A stretch of DNA of 64,000 bases from Eumeta japonica. Lineage: Eukaryota; Arthropoda; Insecta; Lepidoptera; Psychidae. The stretch covers positions 83,711 to 147,710 of the forward strand of contig BGZK01001465.1 of NCBI GenBank assembly GCA_005406025.1. Reading direction: 5' to 3'. The notes below the pieces were generated by a model, which saw only the letters and a program-made list of their open reading frames with translations, was not told the origin of the DNA and did no database searches. Both the position numbers and the translations under genes were made by a program. This document shows, piece by piece, positions 45,714 to 56,531 of the stretch; within the stretch, counting starts at the first letter, position 1; the number at the start of each line of letters is the position of its first letter.

Positions 45714-46930
45714 ATTCAAATTCAAAATATCTTTATTTCCTAGGTTACAAAATAACACTTGAAATACGTCATAGTTTTTTGCGAATTCACACTTTACCGC
45801 TCGTTTGGAACGCAGTTTTCCTTCAAGAAAAACGAGCAAGATACTTAAGGGTAGCTCTTTTCTAATTTGCTCATACATAGCCTAAAGAAATACAAAACCA
45901 TTAAGAACGAAATAGCCCGGTAAGAATAGCCGGACCGCTTATGTTCATGGATATTTATCTTCTAAATATTCAGAAATTGTATAATACTCTTTTTTAATGA
46001 GTGATTGTTTAATAACACTTTTAAATTTATACAGGGGTAAATCTTGTACATCTACAGGAACTTTATTGAATAGGCGCACATTGAGCCCTCTAAATGAATT
46101 TATGACTTTACTTACTCGACTTACTTGTGAAATCAGTTTATTTTGATTTCTGCTATTGAGTTTATGTCGATTACGATTTCTTTTAAACATTTCAAAAAAT
46201 TTTTGTACACATAGTAAATTTTCATAAATGAATTGAGATGCCATGGTTAAGATTTCAATTTCCTTAAACTTATTTCTAAGAAATGCATGAGGTCCGAGCT
46301 TGTAAATCGCACGAACGGCCCGCTTCTGCAACACGATAATTCTATGAATATCCGCGACTCATCCCCAGAGCAAGATGCCATACAACATCAGACTATGGAA
46401 ACAGCCAAAATAAACCAATCTAGCAGTTTCGAGGTCTGATAAATTTCTTATTTTGTCACTGGATAGACAGAAAAGCTAAACCTTTTCGCCAACTTACTTA
46501 TATGAGGACTCCATTGAAGTGTGTTATCTAAAGTAATTCCCAGGAACACGGTAGAATTAACAAACTTCAATTCTTTTTGTACTGAAATAGTCCCGGATCC
46601 ATATCTTATATTTGGAAGTGAGAACCAAACACATTTTGTTTTCATTTCATTAAGAATTAGGTTATTTACAGTAAATCATTTCTCTACCTTAGATATAGCA
46701 TTGTCTACATCGTCATAAGTTGGCGTTTGTCTTTTAACTTTGAATAACAAAAAAGTATCATGCGCAAACAGTACTATCTCATGAACATCCTTAACAAGGC
46801 TAGGCAAATCATTTATGTCGACTAAAAAAGAAAGGGACCAAAAAATTGATCCCTGTAGTATATCCACGTGAACTATAGATCCAGAAGATCTCTTGGCGTT
46901 GAAATCAACTCTCTGAACCCTGTTACTCAA
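45714..46930 (-). mobile_element. Inverted second copy of the 22.9-kb retrotransposon
   Basis: It corresponds to about 24459-25686 of the first copy, read on the minus strand, including the terminal ATTCAA-type tail (45714-45725). The 5' break lies inside the reverse transcriptase, just after the codons for LSNRVQRVD, where it meets the tandem array at 46933. Confidence 0.85.
45945..46930 (-). pseudogene. Reverse transcriptase C-terminal half, inactivated
   Basis: The minus-strand reading has LSNRVQRVDFNAKRSSGSIV, a damaged GVPQGS block (DILQGSIFWSL), LVDINDLPSLVKD and LFAHDTFLLFK. The catalytic FADD has become FAHD (46757-46768), which removes one metal-binding Asp. After a stop and shifts near 46680 and 46450 come the QKRAVRAIYKLGPHAF region and the C-terminal FNKVPVDVQDLPLYKFKS. 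The loss of a catalytic Asp and the 5' truncation show a dead copy. Confidence 0.85.
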
Positions 46931-46932
46931 TT

Positions 46933-47248
46933 CAATTGAGACCATGATCAATATCAACATAGAAATGACTATAGTAACCGATTTACTTTAATGAATTCAA
47001 CTAAGACCATAATCAATATTAACGTGAAAATTATTAGTATAACTAATTCATCTTAATAAATCCAAACTGATACTATGATCAATAAAACACGGAAATGACT
47101 ATAGTAACTAATTAATCTTAGTAAATTCAACTAAGACCATGATCATTATTAACATGAAAATAATTTTAATAACTAATTCTCCTTAATACATTTAGCTAAG
47201 ACCATAGTCAATACAAATATGTAAATGACTATAGTGATTGATTCACCC
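46933..47248. repeat. 65-bp tandem array, 4.9 units, alternating A/B types
   Basis: Units start at 46933, 46998, 47063, 47128 and 47193, exactly 65 bp apart, mostly with CAACTAAGACCAT-like starts. Units 1, 3 and 5 share GAAATGACTATAGT (unit 5 TAAATGACTATAGT). Units 2 and 4 have GAAAATTATTAGTATAAC or GAAAATAATTTTAATAAC instead. The array therefore has a 130-bp higher-order period. Confidence 0.9.
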
Positions 47249-47261
47249 AAGTTACTTCTTT

Positions 47262-47534
47262 GGCGGATTGCACCAAAGTAAAATGTTATTCGTCAAGTAA
47301 TCTGTAAGACTTAACAGATTGTCAATATATTCCGCGGGTTGCACCAAGAGTAAAACGTAATTTGAATTCGTAAAAGTAATCCATAAGATTTGCAAAACTG
47401 TCCATACTTTATCTATCAAATCTTACAGATTACGTTTTCGAATTGTTTTTACTTTTGCTGCAACCCGCCGATTATCTGTCAAATCTTACAGATTACATTT
47501 ACGAAATACATTTTTACTTTTAATGCAACCCACC
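47262..47534. mobile_element. MITE nested within a MITE of the same family
   Basis: Outer arms: GGCGGATTGCACCAAAGTAA at 47262 onward, mirrored by the sequence ending TTTAATGCAACCCACC at 47534. Inner arms: CGCGGGTTGCACCAAGAGTA at 47333 onward, mirrored by the sequence ending GCTGCAACCCGCCG at 47470. All four arms share the GTAAAA...GTAATCTGTAAGATTTGACAG layout. No protein is encoded. One-armed relative at 8832. Confidence 0.8.
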
Positions 47535-48235
47535 GTTAGTCTCATTGAAGGCTCATGTTCATAAATTGTAATCAATTCTGTGAGTGCCATTGAGTTCGCA
47601 TTTGAAGGGTTGTTTAAAGTTCACTATTAAGCACCTGTAACATGTACAGTTGATATATATATAATTAAGTAAGTACCTTCAGTGCTCACTCAAAACCAGT
47701 CTCGAAGTTCAATACAATTTATTGATATGGACCTAAGATATCTTAGTTTGAAGATTAGTGGCATTGCGATGCATTACCCTACCCATAACCTAGACCTATT
47801 CAACCTTTACTAATCATGAGCCTGAACCGTTTGGTGGCAAAAAATGTTTATACTTTGTTCATTGGTATTTAACTAAAGGTAAATTGTTTTGATAAGTCTT
47901 TTTAACTAAAAACATATTTAAAAATAAAACATTATTTTTAGAAACTTTTTAATTACAAGTATTGCATCTTATATGCTTTTTCAAATATATTTAAAACTAT
48001 TTATATTTACTTAAATATGTAAACCAAGTACATAATCATTATAACATTCTACATAATGCACTATCTATTTCTAATTCATAAATTCTTATTTCACCAATTT
48101 CATATTTTTTGGAAGTAATAAAGAAAAAACTTTAAAAGGAACGTTCTAGTATTTTACCAGAGGTGCAATCCTAGCATACAGAACAAGTTGCTATATGAAC
48201 GTATGATATCATAAACAGTGAAAATTAAATGATAA
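47535..48235. other. AT-rich spacer
   Basis: No feature identified. Confidence 0.45.
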
Positions 48236-48354
48236 TTAGAAATAAATATAATAAATATGTAAAATAGATAGTCCATTATATAAAACGTTATGCCATCCTC
48301 TTGGTCTACACAACTCTGTTTCAATAGCAGTTACATGGCCATGTGCTGTGCTAT
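48236..48354 (-). CDS. Candidate terminal exon of a small spliced gene
   Basis: On the minus strand a strong acceptor, TTTGTTTCTGTTCTAG, precedes position 48354. If the first exon (49462-49399, ending in phase 1) is joined here, the frame stays open: STAHGHVTAIETELCRPRGW, then HNVLYNGLSIL and a short aromatic end before TAA at 48238-48236. This would make a protein of about 60 residues. I recognise no domain in this part. The rest of a SAM fold is not supplied by this exon, so either another exon is missing, the join is wrong, or the gene is a relic. Confidence 0.25.
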
Positions 48355-48845
48355 CTAGAACAGAAACAAATTTATGTTATTATAAGTAAATTCATGATCT
48401 GAAACTAACATTTTTTAAATATAATTCAGAGAACAAAAGTTAATTTTCATGTTATGGGATTAAATATTAACTAAAGTTACTTATATTCAAATTATCACTG
48501 CTTATAAATAAAATATATTATATTCAAAAATCTAATTTCTCATCACTAACTTAACCTTAAAATTTAATTTCATTATTTTGTGTTAGTATATGCTAAATGT
48601 ATATGTTACACATTTTAGATAAAATAAAACTAAAAATGAAATGTAAGAAATTATTTATTCTCCAATCAAATACTACAGCGCAATGTTACATATTTTTTAC
48701 AATTAAGTATTGTAAATTACAATTAAGTAATTAAGTAGATTGTATTGTATAATTCTAAACCTTATTCCAGGCAAACAAAAGGTTTATCACTAGGAATCTA
48801 ATAAATATAATTATTTTTTTTACACTTACAATTGGCAAGTTTAAT

Positions 48846-48963
48846 CAATTCGTGGAAAAATGGTTCCGTTGTTTTTTTTTAACAGCTCGTGGAGCTTGAT
48901 TTTCATTAATGGGAAATTAATGAACAAATTATCTTTGTAAATACCATGCACAGCATTAAAATC
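48846..48963 (-). other. Candidate internal exon or pseudo-exon
   Basis: Acceptor-like TTCTTATCTTTTCAG precedes 48963. The following frame is open for 45 codons (LLMDFNAVHGIYKDNLF, then NFPLMKIKLHELLKKNN) to a stop. Its phase does not fit the exon at 49399-49462, because joining them gives a stop after five codons. Probably an unused or non-coding exon, or chance. Confidence 0.2.
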
Positions 48964-49398
48964 CATAAGCAGCTGAAAAGATAAGAATGCGTACTTATAT
49001 TAAACAGAATAAACAAAAATAGCCATTTATTAACATTTAAAACAACTCAGTATTATGGTCATTAAAATTTGTGTTAAGAAGAACTCTTCCTTCTTCAACA
49101 AAATTAATTTAAATGTTATGTGTAGTTTTTAAGAAATTAGATATTGATGAAACATGTTTTATTATGGGATAGATATATTTTGATATTTTTCAGAAATATA
49201 TCACACTAACAACAATTTTTATAAAATTAACCTTCTTATGAAAATATCAAATATATACATATAATATCAATAAACAGAAAATTATTTTACGTCGTTGAGC
49301 ATGTAAAATAGTTCGTCATATAGCTTTACATCAGCTGACGTATTATCAGATTAGAATCTTAACTCAGATATGTTCAGCGCTCCCAACAAGATACTTAC

Positions 49399-49462
49399 TG
49401 TTGAATACTGGTATCAAATCTTCCAGTTCCCAGGTCTTGAGAAGTTCGTTAACTTCCTCCAT
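49399..49462 (-). CDS. Candidate first coding exon, SAM-domain-like
   Basis: On the minus strand ATG at 49462 opens 21 codons (MEEVNELLKTWELEDLIPVF, then N) and stops at a consensus donor, A|GTAAGT, at 49399/49398. The residues look like the first helix of a SAM domain as seen at the N-terminus of many insect proteins (short acidic start, LLxxWxLExLIPxF). SAM domains mediate protein or RNA binding. The exon is spliced in phase 1. The next SAM helices are not visible downstream on this strand with matching phase. The region upstream (49560-49720, minus strand) is a moderately GC-rich lead-in that could hold the promoter. Confidence 0.45.
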
Positions 49463-49719
49463 TGTGAGTATGGTCCTTAAAGTTACGGCACACGTACCCT
49501 TATGTCTTCAACTCTCAACACCACAAGTGTCTCGCAATAATTTTTCACAAGTAATGCAACTAATGAAGCAAAATAATGATTAAAAAATTAAAAATCACCA
49601 GCCGAACAAAACGAACTAGTTAAAACTCGCGTGACACATTAAACAAAGCATTGGACATTGAATTTGATCGGTTGACTCCGCGCCCTGCCCGCGACACCGT
49701 AACAGCGATGTGGAAGGGA

Positions 49720-50254
49720 TGATCACTTGTTTCAAACGACAAATGGATTATTTCATTCAACTTATGTGAAAATCGTTTTAAACAATTAATGTCAGTAGAA
49801 ATAACATTTAATTTATAGTTATTATAATAATGTTAAGTAATAAAAGTAATCATTTTTCTTTGTCGTTTTGAAAATTATTTGTACCTATTTAATTGACGTA
49901 ATTAATAGGTCTTAGATAAATCAATATGCCAAATTTATTAATTTAACAATGAAAATCATCAACACTATTAATTTATTAAATTGTTTTAATTATTCGTCCT
50001 AAATTGATCCAACCTGTATATTTGTACAAATTTGCTAAATAAAAATGATCTAATCATACAAGGAGGAAAATAATAATAGAAACAACGTATATTTTTTGTT
50101 GAAATTAATATGCATACCTACATTGTTGGTTCAATTACGAATGAATTTGTTGTCATAACTAATCAGCTTTCGTTGATATACATAATTTCATAGTTGTTTT
50201 ATTTAACATAAGGTCAACTAAGAGAAAATCTCTCTTGTTTAACTTTCATTTTTT
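49720..50254. other. AT-rich spacer
   Basis: No feature identified. Confidence 0.45.
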
Positions 50255-50480
50255 TGAGTGTATGACGTTGTCTTTAAACCGAAAGGTGCAGGGTTCGATT
50301 CTGACCAGAGACACATCGATGGAGGTGTTTTTAACTTAAGTCATATTAAAGCAGACGTTTCGTGCCTCGGACGACACTTAAACTGTCCGCCCCGGATGAA
50401 CCCTGAGCTGAAATAATGACTCATGCCGCGCCCGTCGAACGATTTAAATTTGACTCAACAATTTAATACCGGCTTACAGG
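50255..50480 (+). mobile_element. tRNA-derived SINE-like repeat
   Basis: The B box GGTTCGATTCT lies at 50292-50302, preceded by a head containing GACGTTGTCTTTAAACC. The body then has AAGCAGACGTTTCGTGCCTC and GGACGACACTTAAACTGTCC, in line with lepidopteran SINEs. It differs from the SINE at 13.2 kb in its body. Confidence 0.5.
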
Positions 50481-50569
50481 ATGGTTGAATGTAGAAATCA
50501 ATCCATAAAGTAACAAATACATATTTAGATATGACGCGTCATCGATCTATGTGAACTAACAGCTGGTTC

Positions 50570-50760
50570 CCACGGCGGGAAAGTAGAAAAGTGGCGTGCG
50601 GCCGCGCCCGGGCGCCGGTACAGCATTTCCATTAACCTGGGGTCATTTCACTTTGTAAATATTATGTCGCGAGCGCCGCATGAATTATTCAGGGCGTTCG
50701 GCCCGCGCCGGGTGCTGCAATCTGGCGAAGCGGTCACGCCATGTTGTAGTTATCACGATT
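50570..50760. promoter_or_regulatory. GC-rich island
   Basis: CpG blocks flank AT cores CATTTCCATTAACCTGGGG and TTGTAAATATTATG and CATGAATTATTCAGG. No coding signal. Confidence 0.3.
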
Positions 50761-51304
50761 TTTCATGAATTAAAAAAATCTGTACAAATCGGTTAGGTAC
50801 AAGTTTTGAAATAAATATATCAATGAAACAGATTACGTCATAATAGTGGAATATCGACATTGAGTCCTAAAATAATTATGTGTTTGCTTATGTGTAAGAA
50901 GGGCCAAGTGCAAGCGATGCACCGAAACTTTGCACAGATAGGAAAAAAATTTATATGCTGTTTTAATACTTTCATTATGTAGCGCCAACACTTAAGTAGG
51001 AATAAATAGATAGCTTGAGAGTTTGTTAAAAACAGATAATAAGCTGAATAAATTTAATATTCTAATATTTGCTAGGAATATTTCATTTTATGTTACAAAT
51101 ACATAAATTCAAAATATGATCGGTATAATTCCGTAGACTCGGTACCGTCAGAAAAAAAGCATTACTTTTCTGATACACCCTAAGATACTTGTGCATTTGA
51201 TTTTTAAATTTGCTGACGGTGGTCGTATATGAAATTTTAACTAGATGCCGTCGTCCCTTAAATAAAAAAAAATCCTAAGTTTGGATCATGGAAGTGCTTC
51301 GAGT
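50761..51304. other. AT-rich spacer
   Basis: No gene; a GGGCCAAGTGCAAGCGATGC phrase near 50901 may be a degraded end of the moderate repeat family seen at 18.2 kb. Confidence 0.35.
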
Positions 51305-51415
51305 ACGAACCATTAGCCGGTCGCGGCGCGACAGCGCTCGGCGGCCGTGGTGACGCGGCCCTAGAGCGCTTCAACTTCGACGCCGTCCCACTGGACGCGA
51401 TTTAGATCGAAATTA
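51305..51415. promoter_or_regulatory. Short GC-rich island
   Basis: CpG-dense block of about 100 bp with no coding signal. Confidence 0.2.
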
Positions 51416-53269
51416 AAAACTATAGTCGAGTTTAATAGAGGACAAATTTAAAGTTTGCATGATACCCATGCAAAATTTAAATTTGCATGTGTAAATATTG
51501 TTATAAAAGTAATTATTGAAAAGACTCATATTTCGGAGATTAGACAGTGGGCGTGAATGAGATTAGAGTTGTATAATATGTCAAGCCACAAACATTAAAA
51601 GCATTGGTTTATATTTAAGAAAATAGTAAAATGCTATTGAATGTGTTTCTAAAACTAATACTTAAAAATTGAATTCGGGAAGGAGTATTTTGTATGAACA
51701 CCAGGGTTAACACGCCTACAAGAAAACGATTTATTTCTAGAATTGAATGCAGACGATTTGTCTGGATACTCTAGAATGTTTTCTGAACAGATACTGACGC
51801 TGAGCTGTGGTCTTTTTGCAGTGCTACAGCACACATACATACTTCAGCGCCTGGGTTGCGTCTTACTATTATTATACCTTTAATTACGTAATATATTTTT
51901 CTTATACTTTTATATTAACTTATTTTGCTATGCGTGTGTCTGTATATCTATAATACCAAATAAAAGTTTTCTTATCTTTCTTATAATTCCTATAAAATTT
52001 TAATTCTCCCATTTCACTCTTTTATGTCTTTATTTTTTTTTAATCCCACGTTTTTTTCAAAGTAAATAATTTTTTGTTTCTAAGTACAACCCTAAAAACA
52101 AAATCTTAAGAAATAAATTATAAAAACGGTAAATAGTTGATAAGGCAACATTAATAATTAAAAAAGTGAGTGAAAATAATTTCAGTTTCCGGAATAACGG
52201 AGCTGCTATACAGTCATACTCTACAACCGTGATATATCTGAATTTCCAACAATTCATTCTAATTGCCTCCCTCTGTAACGGAGAACTGTTGTCGTATTCA
52301 AGTATTTCACACTGCGGTATGTCGACGAAATTTTCATATCATAATTTGAGTCGGTAAAGAGGAACGACAGGCGAGCACTGGAGCGGAATCTAAACGCCGC
52401 AGGCGGAGACAGGTGCTCGCAACTACCTTCTTTGGTACCGAGAGCGGTAAATAAAACATGTTATGTAGTGTGGTCAGCGGAGGGCCTCGACAGAGAACTG
52501 AGCAGGTTCGAAACCGCGAAATAACATCACATCATCACAATTATGTGATGAATGGCGTCGCGAAATAGTAATTTTAATACTAAACTAACAGCAACACCCG
52601 GCTTTACCCAGAAAACATACATGATCTTACTTCGATAGTGGGTGGAAGCGAGTGTTGAAAATAAATAAATAATTTGTTTAACATACTAATTTTAAAATTA
52701 TATAAAACTTTTTATTTTTAGTCGATTTCATTACTATCGTTCATGTTTTATTAGAACATACTTTGCTCATAAACTATATTTTACATGTTCGGGTTGTAAA
52801 ATGAATAATATCAGGCGAGTCAGCGTTCGAACACGAGGCGCAATGACGGCTGCCTCGTTTAAACAGGGGCCCTTAAGTTGATACTGCGGTATCGGAATGC
52901 TTAATCTTGTGCTTGATCGATTCATGGTTCGAAATGAAAGGGAAATTCGCTCGAAATTTGAAAATAAAAGCGTTTGGGACATAAAAATACGTTATACTTC
53001 TTTTTGGATAGTTATTATATTCGCCACGAAGGTATTGTACAGACGTTCGATACAAAGTCTTGTGGCGTTACATAATTTCGGAAATTCAAGTTTCGCAATA
53101 AAATGATCGGTGCAAACTTTTAGGTCGAGGCTAGCAACGACGTCACTGGGACATCGAGAGAAATCATAAATTCGCTAGGAAAATTTATATTTTGGTCTTC
53201 GTCGACGACGGTCTCGAGCGAACCACGACTTTCGACGAAATAATGTCTCGAATGTCTCGATGGACCTCG
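51416..53269. other. AT-rich spacer
   Basis: No gene. A phrase ACACCCGGCTTTACCCAG near 52593 resembles the start of RTE-like 3' fragments. Short frames on both strands have no domain. Confidence 0.4.
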
Positions 53270-53905
53270 TTGTGAATTTCGATTTTGTCGCCAGAACGGC
53301 CCGACGCCAGCTCCCGCGGGTAAACGCGCGCCGGCCGCACGCCCGCCGCATAACCGCCGCGACCTCGTGTAATGCTCAACGATGTCCGAGGGTATTTTGA
53401 GAACGAGTCGTTCTGGTGAATCGACGATATTAGAAAAAATCATTGATCGATTCGATATGTCCGGAAATTTCGTCATTCACTAAGTGACTTCTAAACCTCT
53501 CTGTAACTTACTAGTTTTATCTAAGTTTATAAAATCAGTTAAATTACTAGAAGCGTCGTCGTAGCCGGATAAAAAGGATGAACACTACCGCCGCCGCGGG
53601 AGTGCAGGCCCGTGCGGCGGGCGCGGCGCGAGCGACGGCAGACCGAAGTAGCATTCGCCTATACAAATAAACTTTCGCAGCGCCGCGCCGTGCGTCCGCG
53701 ACGGCGCACGGCGCGGGCGGCGGCGGTCTGTGATCTCCGGACAGGCTTTCCGGCATCGGGAAAGAAGCGGTGTTTACGCGCGAGAGGGCGACAGGTGGGC
53801 ACAGGCCGGCGCAGGCGGCAGGTTATGGCCGGAACTGCTTGTTTATGCGCTTTTTATAACGCGCGTGCACTCCCCCTGCCGCCCGTTCCGCCTCTCGCTG
53901 CTCTC
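53270..53905. promoter_or_regulatory. Paired GC-rich islands
   Basis: Two CpG-rich blocks (53275-53375 and 53575-53900) are separated by AT-rich DNA. Frames of 60 to 118 codons overlap on both strands without a recognisable domain. Confidence 0.25.
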
Positions 53906-54458
53906 AATACGTTCGTTTTTATGTAAAACAATTTAATAAAATTGACTCAATATATTATTGCATTATTCCGCCGTGTACACAAAACATATTCGTTCTACAC
54001 ATAAACAGTATCACGTTGGTAGTTGGTTGGTATCACTTTGAGAGATGGCTGTATGCAGGCCGGCTTTCCAGGTTGAGGGCGTTGTGGTGCACTCAGCGGG
54101 CTTGAATTCCATATTAATATAAAAAAACAATTTCTAATTATTCTGTAGACATTAGACTGCAGACTTCATTATCAATCATTATAAACGTATATATGAATTA
54201 TTATTCATTATACTTATTTTAATTACGAATGTTTCATTTTACACAATAGATATATATGAAATATATTATTAGAATGTTTTATTTAAATGAAAAAAAATAA
54301 TTTTAGAATTATTGACAATGAAGTGGGCTATATTTCTAAATTGTTACTTCATTAGCATACGACACACAAAAAAAATAATGAACATTATATTTCAAACGTA
54401 GAAGTACCAAATATAATTTACTAGTTTAGGCCTTAAACACAGCGAGTAAGTGTAATAT
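53906..54458. other. AT-rich spacer
   Basis: No feature identified. Confidence 0.45.
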
Positions 54459-54470
54459 ACAATATTTAAT
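54459..54470. repeat. Target-site duplication, left copy
   Basis: ACAATATTTAAT, identical to 56520-56531, directly beside the element's poly(A) tail (T-run on the plus strand). Confidence 0.9.
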
Positions 54471-56519
54471 TTTTTTTTTTTAGGTTTCTCCTTGCGGGGG
54501 AGGGGGAAAAACTAATGTACTATCCACGCACCCGCGTGCGTGGGGAGTGTCCGACTCTCACGGACCAAAAAACCCCCGAAGCGACCTGATGGTTGGCCGT
54601 TGTCCGTAGTCCCAATAATTTGGAACTTTGAGGACTTCATCTGTCGCGGCCGATCGGCATGGGATGCCGTCGGCGCGTGATTGCCTTATGGATGCCTCAA
54701 GGTGGGCATCTCGGCATAGGGAATCACGTGGAGGTTTAGCTCGGGCTTAACCTCCTAGCAGGGTGCCGGGAGCGCGGGAGGCGCACCGGTTGGATGACCA
54801 TTTACGGTCGTAATGTTGGGAGGGTGTCCGCGCCTAGAGTTCTGTCATGTCTTTGTTTATGTTTGTTAGCCTTTCGACCTCAGCGGTGAGTTCGTCCGGT
54901 GGGTCTGAAAGGACATTCCGTGGCCTTCGGATGAAATGATGTGGAGGGGGAGGCTCGTAGGATACGGCTGTTTGTAGTAATGGGTTGGGATGGTTAGCAG
55001 CTGTGTCGAAGAACTTTTTCGACATGTCCTGCATGTATTTGGAAATCGTGGGGAGTTCTAAGTCCCTATGGAGGATATCGTTCCGGACGTACCAGGGTGC
55101 GCCGGAGGCTCTTCTGCAGAAGTTGTTTTGCAGAACCTGGAGTTGGTAGAGTGCCTTTGGGTTGGCGTGGGCGAAGACTGGCGCCGCGTACGTCATCACC
55201 GGCCGTATGCACACTTTGTAGAGTGTGCATTTATTTCTAAGGCTCATTTTGCTCTTTTTTACCGATCATGCCGCTGAGGCGTGATAGGTATAATTGAGCA
55301 TTCTGTCTAACACGCTTGATATGATCTTTGAAGTGAAGATGTTTGTCAAGCGTGATTCCTAAATATTTATATTTGTGATGCCACGGAATAGGTGATTTGT
55401 TTATGCGGAATGTTGGTGAGTTGTATGGTACAACTTCTTTCTTTTTGACGCGGCTGTAGTTGAAGAAGATGGCAGCTGATTTTTCGGGATTAACCTCGAT
55501 TCTCCAGGTTTGGAACCATCGCGTCAGCTCGTCGATGGCCTTCTGGAGGCGAGGAGTAATTATACGGAAATTACTACCGCTCAGGTATAGGGCGGTGTCG
55601 TCGGCGAAGAGCGCGAGTTGGACGCCTGTTTGCGGGCGCGGAATGTCGTTCGTGTACGCGGAGTAAAGCAGCGGGGAGAGTGTGGAGCCTTGAGGAACTC
55701 CGGCTCTAATCAGTCTTTTGGCAGAAATGCTTTTTTTTCATGCCGGAAGGAGAAATGTCTGTTCGTCAGGTAATGTTGGATGATGAAGACGAGACGATCT
55801 GGGACTTGTAGCTGGTGGAGTTTGTAAATTAAGCCGGCGTGCCAAACTTTATCGAATGCCTTTGCGACATCGAAGAAAACTGCTACAGTTTTTCGTTTGC
55901 GTTTAAAGCCCTCCGAGATGTGTTCGACAAGTCGGAGGGCTTGTTGGGGGCAGGAGTGGTTTGGCCTGAATCCGAACTGTTCGTTGATGATCAGGCCTTT
56001 TCCTAACAGATGATCACTGAGTCGTGATTTGAGGACTTTCTCGAATAATTTGCCTAGACCGCTCAGGAGGCTGATCGGCCTATAGCTAGTGGGGAGGTCG
56101 CGAGGTTTCCGGTTTCGGAATTCCGATAATGACGGCTTCTTTCCATGCTTCGGGAAAGTGACAATTTTGGATGCAAGTATTGAAAATTGCGACCAGTAGC
56201 GCCACCAATGGCGCAGAAAGCATTTTATTGCTTTATTGTTTACCCCATCCAGGCCCGGTGCCTTTCTGGGTTTTAACTCTCTGATGAGTTTTGGACCTCG
56301 TCTGCCGAGACCGACGGTAGATCGTCTTTGGGAGGTAACGAGGACCTACGGAGGACTTCGTTTTCGACGCGGTTTACGTGTTCGAGATCGGGGGGTGCGG
56401 GGTTGAGCGAACATTGCAGTTCGATACTGTCGGCGAGATACTCAGCTTTTTCCTGGTCATCGAACGCTAGATCGTTATCCGGTTTTTTGAGGGCAGGCAT
56501 GGCCACGCACTCGTCACAC
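54471..56519 (-). mobile_element. Jockey-clade retrotransposon, 5'-truncated, intact target duplication
   Basis: On the minus strand the element starts at 56519 inside ORF2 and ends in a poly(A) tail of about ten residues (54471-54480). Identical 12-bp flanks show target-primed insertion with the usual 5' truncation. The 3' UTR is GC-rich (54485-54830). GC content is well above the surroundings. Confidence 0.9.
54834..56519 (-). pseudogene. Jockey ORF2: linker, reverse transcriptase, C-terminal domain
   Basis: The first part (56519-56273) covers the linker between endonuclease and reverse transcriptase (ALKKPDNDLAFDDQEKAEYL and following acidic residues). The catalytic core runs through about 56270-55250 with breaks. 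Visible blocks are FDKVWHAGLIYKLHQLQVPD, LPLYSAYTNDIP-like residues, the catalytic FADDTALYLS (FADD at 55597-55608) and INKSPIPWHHKYKYLGI. The intact C-terminal frame (55247-54834) has LYKVCIRPVMTYAAPVFAHA and GAPWYVRNDILHRDLELPTI, which are diagnostic for the Jockey clade. The endonuclease is missing. Several frameshifts (near 55730 and 56110) prevent a full product, but decay is milder than in the other retroelements here. Confidence 0.85.
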
Positions 56520-56531
56520 ACAATATTTAAT
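56520..56531. repeat. Target-site duplication, right copy
   Basis: ACAATATTTAAT, identical to 54459-54470. Confidence 0.9.

Noticed and set aside
46933..47248. CRISPR-like array
   Set aside because: The units are contiguous 65-bp tandem copies without unique spacers, and the genome is eukaryotic.
50285..50310. Possible tRNA gene (B box GGTTCGATTCT)
   Set aside because: No cloverleaf can be formed and the downstream sequence is a SINE body.
53120..53476. 118-codon minus-strand frame
   Set aside because: No family signature and a low-complexity Ala/Gly/Arg centre from a GC block; a second frame is open across it.
54471..54480. T-run as a simple homopolymer
   Set aside because: Its position between the target duplication and the Jockey 3' UTR shows that it is the element's poly(A) tail.
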